Positions 23,436 through 34,376 of a stretch of DNA of 47,469 nucleotides are shown here, piece by piece; positions within the stretch are counted from its first letter, which is position 1, and the number at the start of each line of letters is the position of its first letter. The stretch spans positions 1-47,469 of the forward strand of contig JARLJS010000152.1 of NCBI GenBank assembly GCA_031291075.1, written 5' to 3'. The notes beneath the pieces were generated by a model. The model did not search any database. It was not told the origin of the DNA and saw only the letters and a program-made list of their open reading frames with translations. This stretch comes from Nevskia sp. (lineage in GTDB: Bacteria > Pseudomonadota > Gammaproteobacteria > Nevskiales > Nevskiaceae). The translations under genes and the position numbers were made by a program.

Positions 23436-25490
23436 TCAGGCGCCGTCGACGACGCGTGGAAAGCTGATGGTGAAGCTGACGCCGCTGCCGGGCGCACTGG
23501 TGACGCCGATCTTCCCGCGCAGCATCTGGGTCACGAGGTTGTAGACGACGTACAGACCCAGGCCGCTGCCGCCGGTCCCCCGGCGGGTGGTGAAGAACGG
23601 GTCGAAAATCTGCGGCAGGTTCTCGGCCGGGATGCCGACGCCGTCGTCGCTGTATGACATCCGCACGCTGTCCTGCTCCGCGCCGATGACCAGGCGCAAG
23701 GTGCCCTTGCGCTCGTCCGGAAAGGCATGCAGCAGTGAATTGCCCACCAGGTTGGTGACGATCTGGGCGATCGCACCAGGGTAGGAATCCAGCCAGACCT
23801 CGTCCCTGCACTCCAGTTCCACCGCGCAAGGCCGGTTACGCAGCCACGGACGCAGGCTGGCGAGCACGTCGGCGGCGTAGCCGCCGAGCTCGAACTGCCG
23901 GCGCTCGCCGCTGGTCTGGTCGACGGCGACCTCCTTGAAGCTCTTGACCAGGCGGGCGGCGCGCTGCAGGTTGTTCAGCAGCAGCTCGGCGGCTTGGGCG
24001 GCATCCTGCAGGAAGCGTTCGAACTCGCCGCGGCTGAGCTCGCGCGCAGCGGCCTGACGCTGGACCAGCTGGACGCGCTCGAACAGCGTCGACGCCGCGG
24101 TCACCCCCACACCGACCGGCGTGTTGATCTCGTGGGCCACGCCCGCCACCATCGACCCCAGCGACGCCAGCTTCTCCTTCTGCACCAGTTCCCGCTGGGT
24201 CTCGCGCAGCTGCAGCAGGGCCGCGCGGGTCTCCGTGACCTGCAACGACAAGGAGCGGTTGAGCCCGGACAGCTCCTGCTCCGCCCGTTTCCGCTGCGAG
24301 ATATCGCGGATGAAGGCAGTGAACTGCTGTTCTCCGGCGATGGTCATGCGGCTCAGCGTGATCTCCACCGGAAAACGGCCGCCGTCCTTGTGGCAGCCTT
24401 CGCTGCGCCCGCCGAGGTCGCGCAGGCTGGTTGCGCCGTAGGGGCTGGCGGCAGTGTTGTCCGACCCGGGCGGAGGCACCAGCATGGCGATGTTGCGGCC
24501 GCGCGACTCCTCCGCGGTATAGCCGAACAAGCGTTCCGCGGCGGCATTGAACGACTCGATGCGGCCCTGGGAATTGATCACGACGATGCCGTCGGCGCTG
24601 GTCTCGACCAGCGTGCGCAAGCGGGTCTCGCGGTCGCTCAGCTCCGCCTCCGCCCGCTTGCGCTCGGTCAGGTCGCGGGTGACCTTGGCATAACCGGTCA
24701 CCCCGCCCGACTCGTCGCGCAGCGCGGTGAGCGTGACGCTGGCCCAGAACCGGGTTCCGCCGCTGCGTACCCGCCAGCCCTCGTCCTCGTGGTAACCGTG
24801 TTGTTGCGCCAGCAGCAGCCGCCGTTCCGGCATGCCGGCGGCGACGTCCTCGGCGGTACAGAACGCGCTGCCGGGGAAGCCCAGCACCTGCGCCCCGGCG
24901 TAGCCGTAGATGCGCTCCGCGCCGGCGTTCCAGCTGCTCACGCAGCCGTCCCGGTCCAGCAGCATTATGGCGTAGTCCTGCACGCTTTCGACCATGATGC
25001 GGAAGCGCGCTTCGCTCTGCTGCGCCTGGCGCAGCGCCTCGATCTGGCGCTTGCGCTCCGAGATGTCGCGCACCAGGCCGGCGAACTTGCGCTGCTCGCC
25101 GACGCGCATCTCGTTGACCGCCAGGTCCATGGGAAAGGTGCTGCCGTCCCTGCGCCGCCCGGTGACTTCGCGACCGATGCCGATCACCTTGCGCACGCCG
25201 CTGTGCAGGTAGTTGGCGACGTACTGGTCGTGCCCGCTCCGGTAAGGCTCCGGCATCAGCAACCGCACGTTCTGCCCCATGACCTCGGCGACGCTGTACC
25301 CGAACAGGCGCTCGGCAGCAGGGTTGAACGCCTCGATGCGGCCCTGCGCGTCGATGACGATGATGCCGTCGACCGCGCACTCCACCACCGCCCGCAACTC
25401 CGCCTCGCTGGCCTCCAGCCGCGCGCGCGTCTGTTCGAGGTTGCCGGCCGGCCCGGCTGAGGGCGACCCGCTGTCGTTCGGGGCGGCCAC
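23436..25490 (-). CDS. Soluble PAS-PAS-PAS sensor histidine kinase
   Basis: 684 residues from GTG at 25490. Three PAS/PAC modules in tandem (starting near residues 30, 165 and 290; the first and third are close copies: GIIVIDAQGRIEAFNPAAERL and GIVVINSQGRIESFNAAAERL are recognisable from shorter shared parts), a coiled linker, then a HisKA-like dimerisation region with phospho-acceptor His near 453 in GMVxGVAHEINTP style (SMVAGVAHEINTPVG), and an HATPase_c domain with N box (NLVGNSLLHAF), G1 (DDGVGIP), F box (FDPFFTT) and G2 (GSGLGLYVV). No membrane segment, so a cytoplasmic sensor. No response regulator is nearby, so it is an orphan. It converges on the hydrogenase operon; a role in regulating it is plausible only from position. 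Confidence 0.93.
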   Translation of the reverse strand: MAAPNDSGSPSAGPAGNLEQTRARLEASEAELRAVVECAVDGIIVIDAQGRIEAFNPAAERLFGYSVAEVMGQNVRLLMPEPYRSGHDQYVANYLHSGVRKVIGIGREVTGRRRDGSTFPMDLAVNEMRVGEQRKFAGLVRDISERKRQIEALRQAQQSEARFRIMVESVQDYAIMLLDRDGCVSSWNAGAERIYGYAGAQVLGFPGSAFCTAEDVAAGMPERRLLLAQQHGYHEDEGWRVRSGGTRFWASVTLTALRDESGGVTGYAKVTRDLTERKRAEAELSDRETRLRTLVETSADGIVVINSQGRIESFNAAAERLFGYTAEESRGRNIAMLVPPPGSDNTAASPYGATSLRDLGGRSEGCHKDGGRFPVEITLSRMTIAGEQQFTAFIRDISQRKRAEQELSGLNRSLSLQVTETRAALLQLRETQRELVQKEKLASLGSMVAGVAHEINTPVGVGVTAASTLFERVQLVQRQAAARELSRGEFERFLQDAAQAAELLLNNLQRAARLVKSFKEVAVDQTSGERRQFELGGYAADVLASLRPWLRNRPCAVELECRDEVWLDSYPGAIAQIVTNLVGNSLLHAFPDERKGTLRLVIGAEQDSVRMSYSDDGVGIPAENLPQIFDPFFTTRRGTGGSGLGLYVVYNLVTQMLRGKIGVTSAPGSGVSFTISFPRVVDGA

Positions 25491-25525
25491 GGCGGGAGCC
25501 CTATCCTCCGCGGTTGTCCGGCCGT

Positions 25526-25552
25526 ACCGGGAACCTCATCTCAGTTCCCGGT
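25526..25552. promoter_or_regulatory. Inverted repeat upstream of the histidine kinase gene
   Basis: ACCGGGAAC (25526-25534) and GTTCCCGGT (25544-25552) form a perfect 9-bp stem around a 9-base loop, 36 bases before the kinase start. A second stem, CGGGGAC/GTCCCCG (25628-25644), lies in the same 207-base gap. Either could be a terminator for rluB (no T run seen) or an operator for the kinase. No other gene is visible in this gap. Confidence 0.3.
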
Positions 25553-25697
25553 CGGATCGGTCGACTGTCGTGCCGGTCCCTCACCCGACAACGTCATCAG
25601 GTCCCCCTGCTCTGGTTCGGCTGCGAACGGGGACCCCGTCCCCGCGGACAGGTTACACCCGCCCCGCGGCGTAATCACGCCCCTGGTCGTAGCCGGA

Positions 25698-26492
25698 TCA
25701 GCGCCGGTCTTTGGGACGGGCCACCTGGCGCGTTGCCTTCTTGCGCTCAGTCTCCAATCCCACCCGGGTCAGGAGCCGGTTCATTTCGTCCGCGGTCAAC
25801 TCGCGGCAGCCGCCGGACTTGACGCCACGCCCCAACTCGATCGGCCCGTAGCGCACCCGGATCAGCCGGCTGACCTGCAGGCCCTGCGATTCGAACAGAC
25901 GCCGCACCTCGCGGTTGCGTCCTTCGCGCAAAGTCACCCGCCACCACTGGTTGGCGCTCTCGCCGTCCTCGTTCTCGCCCGGGACGATGGTGTCGAAGTG
26001 GGCCGGACCGTCCTCCAGCTCCACGCCGCGGCGCAGCCGCTGCAAGGTCTCGTCGTCCATTTCGCCCAGCACACGCACGGCGTACTCGCGCTCGATCTCG
26101 AAGCTGGGATGGGTAAGGCGGCGCGCGAGTTCACCGTCGTTGGTCAGCAGCAGCAGGCCCGAAGTGTTGAGGTCAAGCCGGCCCACCGCGATCCAGCGGC
26201 CGGAATCCAGCTCGGGCAGCTTGCGGAATATGGTCTTGCGCCCTTCCGGGTCGTCGCGGGTCACCAGCTCGCCGACACGCTTCTTGTAGAGCAGCACGCG
26301 CGTCTTGGCCGGCTTGTGCGACAGGCGCACGGCGCGGCCATCGACCTTGACCCGGTCGGCCGGGCCGATCTTCTGCCCCAGCGTCGCCGGCTCGCCGTTG
26401 ACGCTGATGCGTCCTTCCGCGATGAGGGCCTCGACCGCCCGCCGCGAAGCGACGCCGGCCTCGGCCAGAACCTTCTGGATGCGCTCGCTCAA
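25698..26492 (-). CDS. rluB: 23S rRNA pseudouridine(2605) synthase
   Basis: 264 residues from TTG at 26492, which overlaps the scpB stop (TTGA); the open frame reaches further upstream but only inside scpB. Makes pseudouridine 2605 in 23S rRNA. An S4 RNA-binding domain comes first (SERIQKVLAEAGVASRRAVE), then the RsuA/RluB catalytic core with the aspartate in VGRLDLNTSGLLLLTNDG, followed by REGRNREVRRLFES and LIRVRYGPIELG. Short basic C-terminal tail (ERKKATRQVARPKDRR). Last gene of the yciO-to-rluB cluster. Confidence 0.94.
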   Translation of the reverse strand: MSERIQKVLAEAGVASRRAVEALIAEGRISVNGEPATLGQKIGPADRVKVDGRAVRLSHKPAKTRVLLYKKRVGELVTRDDPEGRKTIFRKLPELDSGRWIAVGRLDLNTSGLLLLTNDGELARRLTHPSFEIEREYAVRVLGEMDDETLQRLRRGVELEDGPAHFDTIVPGENEDGESANQWWRVTLREGRNREVRRLFESQGLQVSRLIRVRYGPIELGRGVKSGGCRELTADEMNRLLTRVGLETERKKATRQVARPKDRR

Positions 26493-27280
26493 TGGACGGT
26501 GGCGTCGGGCGGCGGCTCGCCCGTAACCGCCGGCGCGGCAGCTTCGTCCGCGGCGGCCACCACCGTTGCGGAGCCGGTTTCGGTTTCGGCTTCGGCCTGG
26601 GCTTCGGCGGGAGGCGGGGCTGCGGCGCCGCCCTGTCCCAGCCGCGCCAGCGCCGCCTCGAGCTGCTCGAGGTCCTTGATCTGCGGCAGTGCCGGCAACT
26701 GGTCGAGCGACTTGAGGTTGAAGTCGTCGAGGAACTGCGGCGTGGTGCCGTACAGCGCCGGCCGGCCGGGCACTTCCTTGCAGCCGAGCTCGCGCACCCA
26801 GCCACGCTCCAGCAGGGTGCGCACGATGTTGCTGGACACCGCCACGCCGCGCACATCCTCGATCTCGCCGCGGGTGATCGGCTGGCGGTAGACGATCAAC
26901 GCCAGCGTCTCCAGCAGGGCGCGCGAGTACTTGGGCGGCTTCTCCTGCCACAGCCGGCACACCCACTCGCCATACTCCGGACGCACCTGCAAACGCCAGC
27001 CGCCGGCCACTTCGCGCAGCTCGCTGGCGCTGTCGGCGTAGCGGCCAGCCATGCGCTCCAGCGCGGCGCGCAGGTCGCGCCTGGCCAGGTTGAACTCGGA
27101 GCCGACCAGCTTCTGCAGCTGGTCCAGCGGCAGCGGCCCGTCGGCCGCCAGCAGCAGCGCCTCCAGTATCAGCTCCAGGCGGCGCAGCACGGACTCGTCG
27201 GCGGCGGGCGTTTCCGGTGCCGGCTCGGGGGCCGCGTCGGCGACGGTTTCGTCGAAGCTCTCTTCGGGCGTATGGCTCAT
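26489..27280 (-). CDS. scpB: Segregation and condensation protein B
   Basis: 263 residues. Winged-helix subunit that joins Smc and ScpA in the chromosome-condensing SMC complex. Core motifs: RRLELILEALLLAADGPLP, WRLQVRPEYGEWVCRLW, KYSRALLETLALIVYRQPIT, RGEIEDVRGV and LGCKEVPGRPALYGTT. The N-terminal 28 residues and the C-terminal 55 are acidic/Ala-Pro-rich extensions (EAQAEAETETG). ATG at 27280 overlaps the scpA stop by 4 bases. Its partner Smc is encoded in this window at 34377-37898. Confidence 0.95.
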   Translation of the reverse strand: MSHTPEESFDETVADAAPEPAPETPAADESVLRRLELILEALLLAADGPLPLDQLQKLVGSEFNLARRDLRAALERMAGRYADSASELREVAGGWRLQVRPEYGEWVCRLWQEKPPKYSRALLETLALIVYRQPITRGEIEDVRGVAVSSNIVRTLLERGWVRELGCKEVPGRPALYGTTPQFLDDFNLKSLDQLPALPQIKDLEQLEAALARLGQGGAAAPPPAEAQAEAETETGSATVVAAADEAAAPAVTGEPPPDATVH

Positions 27281-28119
27281 GGTTCCTCGGTCGCGCGCTC
27301 GCTCGCGCGCACGGTTTCGACAGTCAACGGGGCAAATGGCGAGGCCTGGGCCACTTCGAGCAGGCCGCTCTTGACCAGCTCCAGCACCGCCAGCAGGCAC
27401 ACCACCACGCCGGCGCGGCCCTCCGCCAGGTCCACCAGCTCCTCGAAGCGCGTCGGCCCCGAACGGATGCGGTCGAGGATGCGGCTCATGCGCTCGCGCA
27501 CCGACAGCGGCTCGCTCTGCACCGTGTGGTGGGCGAACAGTTCGGCGCGCAGCAGCACCTCGCGGAACGCCAGCATCAGCTCGCGCAATCCGGGTACCGG
27601 CAGTGGCGCCTCGCTCTGCATACGCTCGGGCCGCGCCTGCGCCAGGAAGATCTCACGGCCCACGCGCGGCATCGCGTCGAGGTTCTCGGCGCCGGTCTTG
27701 AAGCGCTCGTATTCCTGCAGGCGCCGCACCAGCTCCATGCGCGGGTCGCCCTGCTCCTCCTCCGCGGCGGGCGGCCGCGGCAGCAGGATGCGTGACTTGA
27801 TCTCGGCCAGCCAGGCCGCCATCACCAGGTACTCGGCGGCCAGCTCCAGGCGCAGCTCGCGCATCAGCGCGATGTACTCCATGTACTGCTGGGTGATCTT
27901 CAGCACCGGGATGTCGAGGATGTCCAGGTTCTGCTTGCGGATCAGGTACAGCAGCAGGTCCAGCGGCCCCTCGAAGGCGTCCAGGAAGACTTCCAGCGCA
28001 TCCGGCGGGATGTAGAGATCCTCCGGCATCTTGGTCAGCATCTCGCCGCGCACGCGCGGCATCCGCACCTCCGGCGGTGGCGCGGGGACGGCGGCGGTTT
28101 CGATCGGGGTCTCGCTCAT
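27277..28119 (-). CDS. scpA: Segregation and condensation protein A (kleisin)
   Basis: 280 residues. Kleisin subunit bridging the two Smc heads. Diagnostic N-terminal segment FEGPLDLLLYLIRKQNLDI and ILDIPVLKITQQYMEYI, then AAEYLVMAAWLAEIKSRILL, and a C-terminal winged helix (VVVCLLAVLELVKSGLLEV). A leader of about 45 residues precedes the kleisin core. ATGA overlaps at both ends with trpS and scpB show strong translational coupling. Confidence 0.95.
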   Translation of the reverse strand: MSETPIETAAVPAPPPEVRMPRVRGEMLTKMPEDLYIPPDALEVFLDAFEGPLDLLLYLIRKQNLDILDIPVLKITQQYMEYIALMRELRLELAAEYLVMAAWLAEIKSRILLPRPPAAEEEQGDPRMELVRRLQEYERFKTGAENLDAMPRVGREIFLAQARPERMQSEAPLPVPGLRELMLAFREVLLRAELFAHHTVQSEPLSVRERMSRILDRIRSGPTRFEELVDLAEGRAGVVVCLLAVLELVKSGLLEVAQASPFAPLTVETVRASERATEEP

Positions 28120-29132
28120 TCGGGTATGAATCCCAGCACGTCGTGGACGCGCCGCAGGGTGGCGTCGGCGCGCACCGCGGCGCGCACGGCGCCATCCCGC
28201 AGGATGCGCCGCAGTTCGTCGCGGTCCTCGCGGATCTCATGGTAGCGGGCCTGCACCGGCTTGAGGCACTCCACCACCGCCTCGGCCACCGCCGACTTGA
28301 ACGCGCCGTAGCCCTGCCCGGCGAAACGCGCCTCCAGCGCGGCGATGCTCTCGCCGCCGGTGGCCGACAGGATCGACAGCAGGTTCGACACCCCCGGCTT
28401 CTCCGCCGGAGCGTAGCGGACGGTGTTGTCCATGTCGGTCACCGCGCGCTTGATCTTGCGCGTGATGATGTCCGGCGGGTCGAGCAGGTAGAGGGCATTG
28501 GTGACAGCGTCGTCCGACTTGCTCATCTTGGCGGTGGGGTCCTGCAGCCCCATGATGCGGGCACCGACCGGCGGGATCATCGGTTCCGGCACCCGGAACA
28601 CCGGCCGCTCCGGCGTGCCGTACAGGTTGTTGAAGCGGATCGCCACGTCGCGGGTCAGCTCCAGGTGCTGCTTCTGGTCGTCGCCGACCGGCACCTGGGC
28701 GCTGTCGTAGAGCAGGATGTCGGCCGCCATCAGCACCGGGTAGTCGAACAGGCCGGCGTTGATGTTATCGGCGTTCTTCTGGCTCTTGTCCTTGAACTGC
28801 GTCATGCGGCTGAGCTCGCCCATCTGCGTGTAGCAGTTGAGCACCCAGGCAAGGCGGGCATGGCCGCCGACGTGGCTCTGCACGAACAGCACGTTGTTCG
28901 ACGGGTCCAGCCCGCAGGCGATGTACAGCGCCAGGAACTCGTAGCAGCGCTCACGCAGCGCCGCCGGATCCTGCCGCACGGTGATGGCGTGCAGGTCCAC
29001 CAGCATGTAGTAGCAGTCGTACTCCCGGTACAGCGGCAGCCAGTTCTTGATCGCGCCCAGGTAATTGCCGAGCGTGAGGTGGCCAGACGGCTGGATGCCG
29101 GAAAGGACGACGGGGCGCGGTGCGGAGTTCAC
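28116..29132 (-). CDS. trpS: Tryptophanyl-tRNA synthetase
   Basis: 338 residues. Class I aminoacyl-tRNA synthetase charging tRNA-Trp. The HIGH-type motif is PSGHLTLGNYLG near residue 15 and the KMSKS loop is AKMSKS near 200. Other family markers: DLHAITVRQDP, QSHVGGHARLAWVLNC, VGDDQKQHLELTRD. Normal length. Overlaps scpA by 4 bases and follows the M50 protease by 8. Confidence 0.96.
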   Translation of the reverse strand: MNSAPRPVVLSGIQPSGHLTLGNYLGAIKNWLPLYREYDCYYMLVDLHAITVRQDPAALRERCYEFLALYIACGLDPSNNVLFVQSHVGGHARLAWVLNCYTQMGELSRMTQFKDKSQKNADNINAGLFDYPVLMAADILLYDSAQVPVGDDQKQHLELTRDVAIRFNNLYGTPERPVFRVPEPMIPPVGARIMGLQDPTAKMSKSDDAVTNALYLLDPPDIITRKIKRAVTDMDNTVRYAPAEKPGVSNLLSILSATGGESIAALEARFAGQGYGAFKSAVAEAVVECLKPVQARYHEIREDRDELRRILRDGAVRAAVRADATLRRVHDVLGFIPE

Positions 29133-29140
29133 AGGGATGG

Positions 29141-29803
29141 TCAGCTTGAATGAAGGCCGAGAAGCTGTGCGATCGAAGCCATGGAATAGCGGTGCGGCCA
29201 GTACAGGATAGCGCCGAGCAATCCCTCGTAAGCGAGCACCGCCAGGATCAACATCCCGTACGGCTCGAGCCGCGCCACGCGGTGCGCCAGCCGGGGCGGC
29301 AGCACGCCGACCAGGACGCGGCCGCCATCCAGCGGCGGCAAGGGCAGCAGGTTGAGCACCATCAGGGAGACGTTGATGAGCAGGCCCGCCCGCCCCATCA
29401 GCGCCAAGCCGTGTACGGCACCGCCCTGATCGGCGGCGGCCGCGAACTTGAACACGAGCCCCCAGGCGATGGCCATCGCCAGGTTCGCCAGCGGTCCCGC
29501 CACCGCCACCAGCGCCATATCCTGCAGCGGCTTGCGGAAATTGCGCGCATCCACCGGCACTGGCTTGGCCCAGCCCATGAGGAAGCCGGCATGAAGCAGC
29601 ACCAGTATTCCCGGCACCAGGATCGTGCCGACCGGATCGATGTGGCGCAACGGGTTGAGGCTCAGGCGGCGCTGCCGCGCGGCGGTGTCGTCACCGAGCC
29701 AGCGCGCCACCCAGCCGTGGGCCACTTCGTGCAGGGTGATGGCAAAAACAACCGGGAGCGCCCAGATCGCAAAGGTCTGGACGAAGTCGAGCGAACCATT
29801 CAT
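29141..29803 (-). CDS. Site-2 protease family (M50) membrane metalloprotease
   Basis: 220 residues with about five or six hydrophobic segments. Intramembrane zinc protease: HEVAHGW supplies HExxH (about residues 25-29) and NLLPLPPLDGGRV supplies the third ligand aspartate. Lacks PDZ and CBS domains, so it belongs to the small group found between yciO-like genes and trpS in many Proteobacteria. Substrate is unknown. Same strand as its neighbours. Confidence 0.9.
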   Translation of the reverse strand: MNGSLDFVQTFAIWALPVVFAITLHEVAHGWVARWLGDDTAARQRRLSLNPLRHIDPVGTILVPGILVLLHAGFLMGWAKPVPVDARNFRKPLQDMALVAVAGPLANLAMAIAWGLVFKFAAAADQGGAVHGLALMGRAGLLINVSLMVLNLLPLPPLDGGRVLVGVLPPRLAHRVARLEPYGMLILAVLAYEGLLGAILYWPHRYSMASIAQLLGLHSS

Positions 29804-29864
29804 CCGCCGATTATACCGGTTATACCGGCCCGGGCCGCCCGCTCCGGGGCCGCCGGGCGCAGGC

Positions 29865-30497
29865 TCAAACCGGTTCCAGCCCGAGGCCGGACACGTCTCC
29901 CCGCCCCTGCCGCACCAGGACCGGCACGTCCCCGGTCAGGTCGATCACGGTGGTCGGCACCAGCCCGCAAACCCCGCCGTCCAGCACCAGGTCAACCAGG
30001 TGGTCCAGCTCGCGGCGGCAGTGCTTGGGGTCGCTCACCGGGTGCTCTTCGTCCGGCAGCTGCAGGGTGCAGCTCATCAGCGGCTCGTCCAGCAGTTCCA
30101 GTAGCGCTTGCGTCACGCGGTGGTCCGGCACGCGGATGCCGATCGTCTTGCGCTTCTCGTGCGCGAGCCGCCGCGGCAGTTCGCGCGTCGCCTCCAGCAC
30201 GAAGGTGTACGGTCCGGGGGTCAGCGTCTTCAACAGGCGGTATTGCCGGTTGTCCACGCGCGCATAGGTGGAGATCTCGGCCAGGTCGCGGCACACCAGG
30301 GTGAACAGATGGTTGCGGTCGAACCTGCGGATGGTGCGGATGCGCTCCGCCGCGTCCTTGTCGCCGAGCTGGCAGCCCAGCGCGTAGCAGGAATCGGTGG
30401 GATAGGCGATCACGGCGCCCGCGCGCACGCGCTCGACGGCGCGCATCAGCCAGCGCCGCTGCGGATCGACAGGATGCAATTCCAACCACTCGGCCAT
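29865..30497 (-). CDS. YciO/YrdC/Sua5-family protein (threonylcarbamoyl-AMP synthase-like)
   Basis: 210 residues from ATG at 30497 (MAEWLELHP); the frame extends upstream but loses family similarity. YrdC fold that binds ATP and tRNA: AVIAYPTDSCYALGCQLG, KRKTIGIRVPDHRV, and SCTLQLPDEEHPVSDP. The YrdC enzyme makes threonylcarbamoyl-AMP for tRNA t6A37; the YciO branch is related but its activity is uncertain, and the position beside an M50 protease and trpS matches YciO. First gene of the minus-strand cluster, divergent from yciB across 103 bases. Confidence 0.88.
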   Translation of the reverse strand: MAEWLELHPVDPQRRWLMRAVERVRAGAVIAYPTDSCYALGCQLGDKDAAERIRTIRRFDRNHLFTLVCRDLAEISTYARVDNRQYRLLKTLTPGPYTFVLEATRELPRRLAHEKRKTIGIRVPDHRVTQALLELLDEPLMSCTLQLPDEEHPVSDPKHCRRELDHLVDLVLDGGVCGLVPTTVIDLTGDVPVLVRQGRGDVSGLGLEPV

Positions 30498-30587
30498 GCG
30501 CGGATTATGCGGGACTGCGATGACAGTCGCTGGAATGGCGTAACGGGCCGACCGACGGCACTTGCCGGATTTTGGATTCCCGGTAGA

Positions 30588-30593
30588 TATAAT
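30588..30593 (+). promoter_or_regulatory. -10 element of yciB giving a probable leaderless transcript
   Basis: A perfect TATAAT ends seven bases before the yciB ATG at 30601, so transcription should begin at or within a base of the start codon. No Shine-Dalgarno sequence lies between. The -35 region is weak (TTGCCG is 20 bases upstream). Confidence 0.55.
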
Positions 30594-30600
30594 TCCCCGC

Positions 30601-31164
30601 ATGAACACGCTGATCGACCTGCTGCCCGCGGTGCTTTTCTTCACGGCCTACTGGCTGCGCGGCATCTATGCCGCGACCGCGGTGCTGATCGCCGCCTGCG
30701 TCGCCGTGGTGCTGTACCACTGGCTGCGCACCCGCAGCGTGCCGAAGATGCAGCTCGTCACCGCCGTCCTGGCCGCGGGATTCGGCGGGCTCACGCTGTG
30801 GCTGCACAACCCCGAGTTCATCAAGCTGAAGTTCTCGGTGCTCTACGCCCTGTTCGCGCTGGTGCTGCTCGGCAGCCATTTCATCGGCGACAGGGTGCTG
30901 CTGGCCCGCATTCCGCAGGACGCCATCAAGCTGCCGGACACCGTGTGGCGGCGCGTCAACCTCGCCTGGGTCGGCTATTTCCTCACCCTGGCGGTGGCGA
31001 ACCTGTACATCGCCGAGCATTTCAGCGAGGCGGTGTGGGTCAAGTTCAAGTTCGCCTGCATGTTCCTGCCGATGGTATTCGTCCTGTTGCACGCGCCGTT
31101 CCTGGCGCGTTACCTTGAAACCGAACCTCTGGAACCTGATCCGAAGAACGACCATGCGCGTTGA
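30601..31164 (+). CDS. yciB: Septation protein A / inner membrane-spanning protein YciB
   Basis: 187 residues with five predicted membrane helices. Involved in cell envelope and division in Enterobacteria (IspZ/YciB family); molecular role unsettled. Matches: MNTLIDLLPAVLFFTAYWL at the start, KMQLVTAVLAAGFGGLTLWL, GDRVLLARIPQDAIKLPD, WRRVNLAWVGYFLTLAVANL. ATG at 30601 is the family's usual start. It overlaps bolA by 11 bases. Confidence 0.94.
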   Translation: MNTLIDLLPAVLFFTAYWLRGIYAATAVLIAACVAVVLYHWLRTRSVPKMQLVTAVLAAGFGGLTLWLHNPEFIKLKFSVLYALFALVLLGSHFIGDRVLLARIPQDAIKLPDTVWRRVNLAWVGYFLTLAVANLYIAEHFSEAVWVKFKFACMFLPMVFVLLHAPFLARYLETEPLEPDPKNDHAR

Positions 31165-31426
31165 ACGTATCCGCCAGAAACTGCAGCACGAACTCAAGCC
31201 GATGCGGCTGGAGGTCGAGGACGAAGGCCACAAGCATGTCGGCCACGCCAAGGCCGACGGCGGGCACTTCCGGGTGTTCATCGTCTGCCCGGCGTTTTCA
31301 GGCAAGCCGCTGATCGCCCGCCACCGCATGGTCTACGAGGCGCTCTCCGAGCAGATGCGCGACGAGATCCACGCCCTGTCGATCGTGGCCCGGGCGCCGG
31401 AGGAAGTGCCGGAGCTCGGCAGCTAA
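31154..31426 (+). CDS. BolA family protein
   Basis: 90 residues. BolA proteins act with monothiol glutaredoxins in iron-sulfur trafficking and affect morphology and stress responses. Family markers: HKHVGHAKADGGHFRVFIV (the conserved His pair and GGHF) and RHRMVYEALSEQM. Co-transcribed with yciB as in many gammaproteobacteria. Its stop lies 37 bases before the large inverted repeat that separates it from convergent ligA. Confidence 0.93.
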   Translation: MRVERIRQKLQHELKPMRLEVEDEGHKHVGHAKADGGHFRVFIVCPAFSGKPLIARHRMVYEALSEQMRDEIHALSIVARAPEEVPELGS

Positions 31427-31463
31427 CGTGGCATCAGCTTTCCAGCACCTCGAAGTGGAATCA

Positions 31464-34373
<2,910 letters not shown>

Positions 34374-34376
34374 GGT

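Noticed and set aside
26493..26966. Longer start for rluB inside scpB
   Set aside because: Residues upstream of SERIQKVL are Arg/Ala-rich shadow sequence of scpB; the TTG at 26492 gives the standard S4-domain start.
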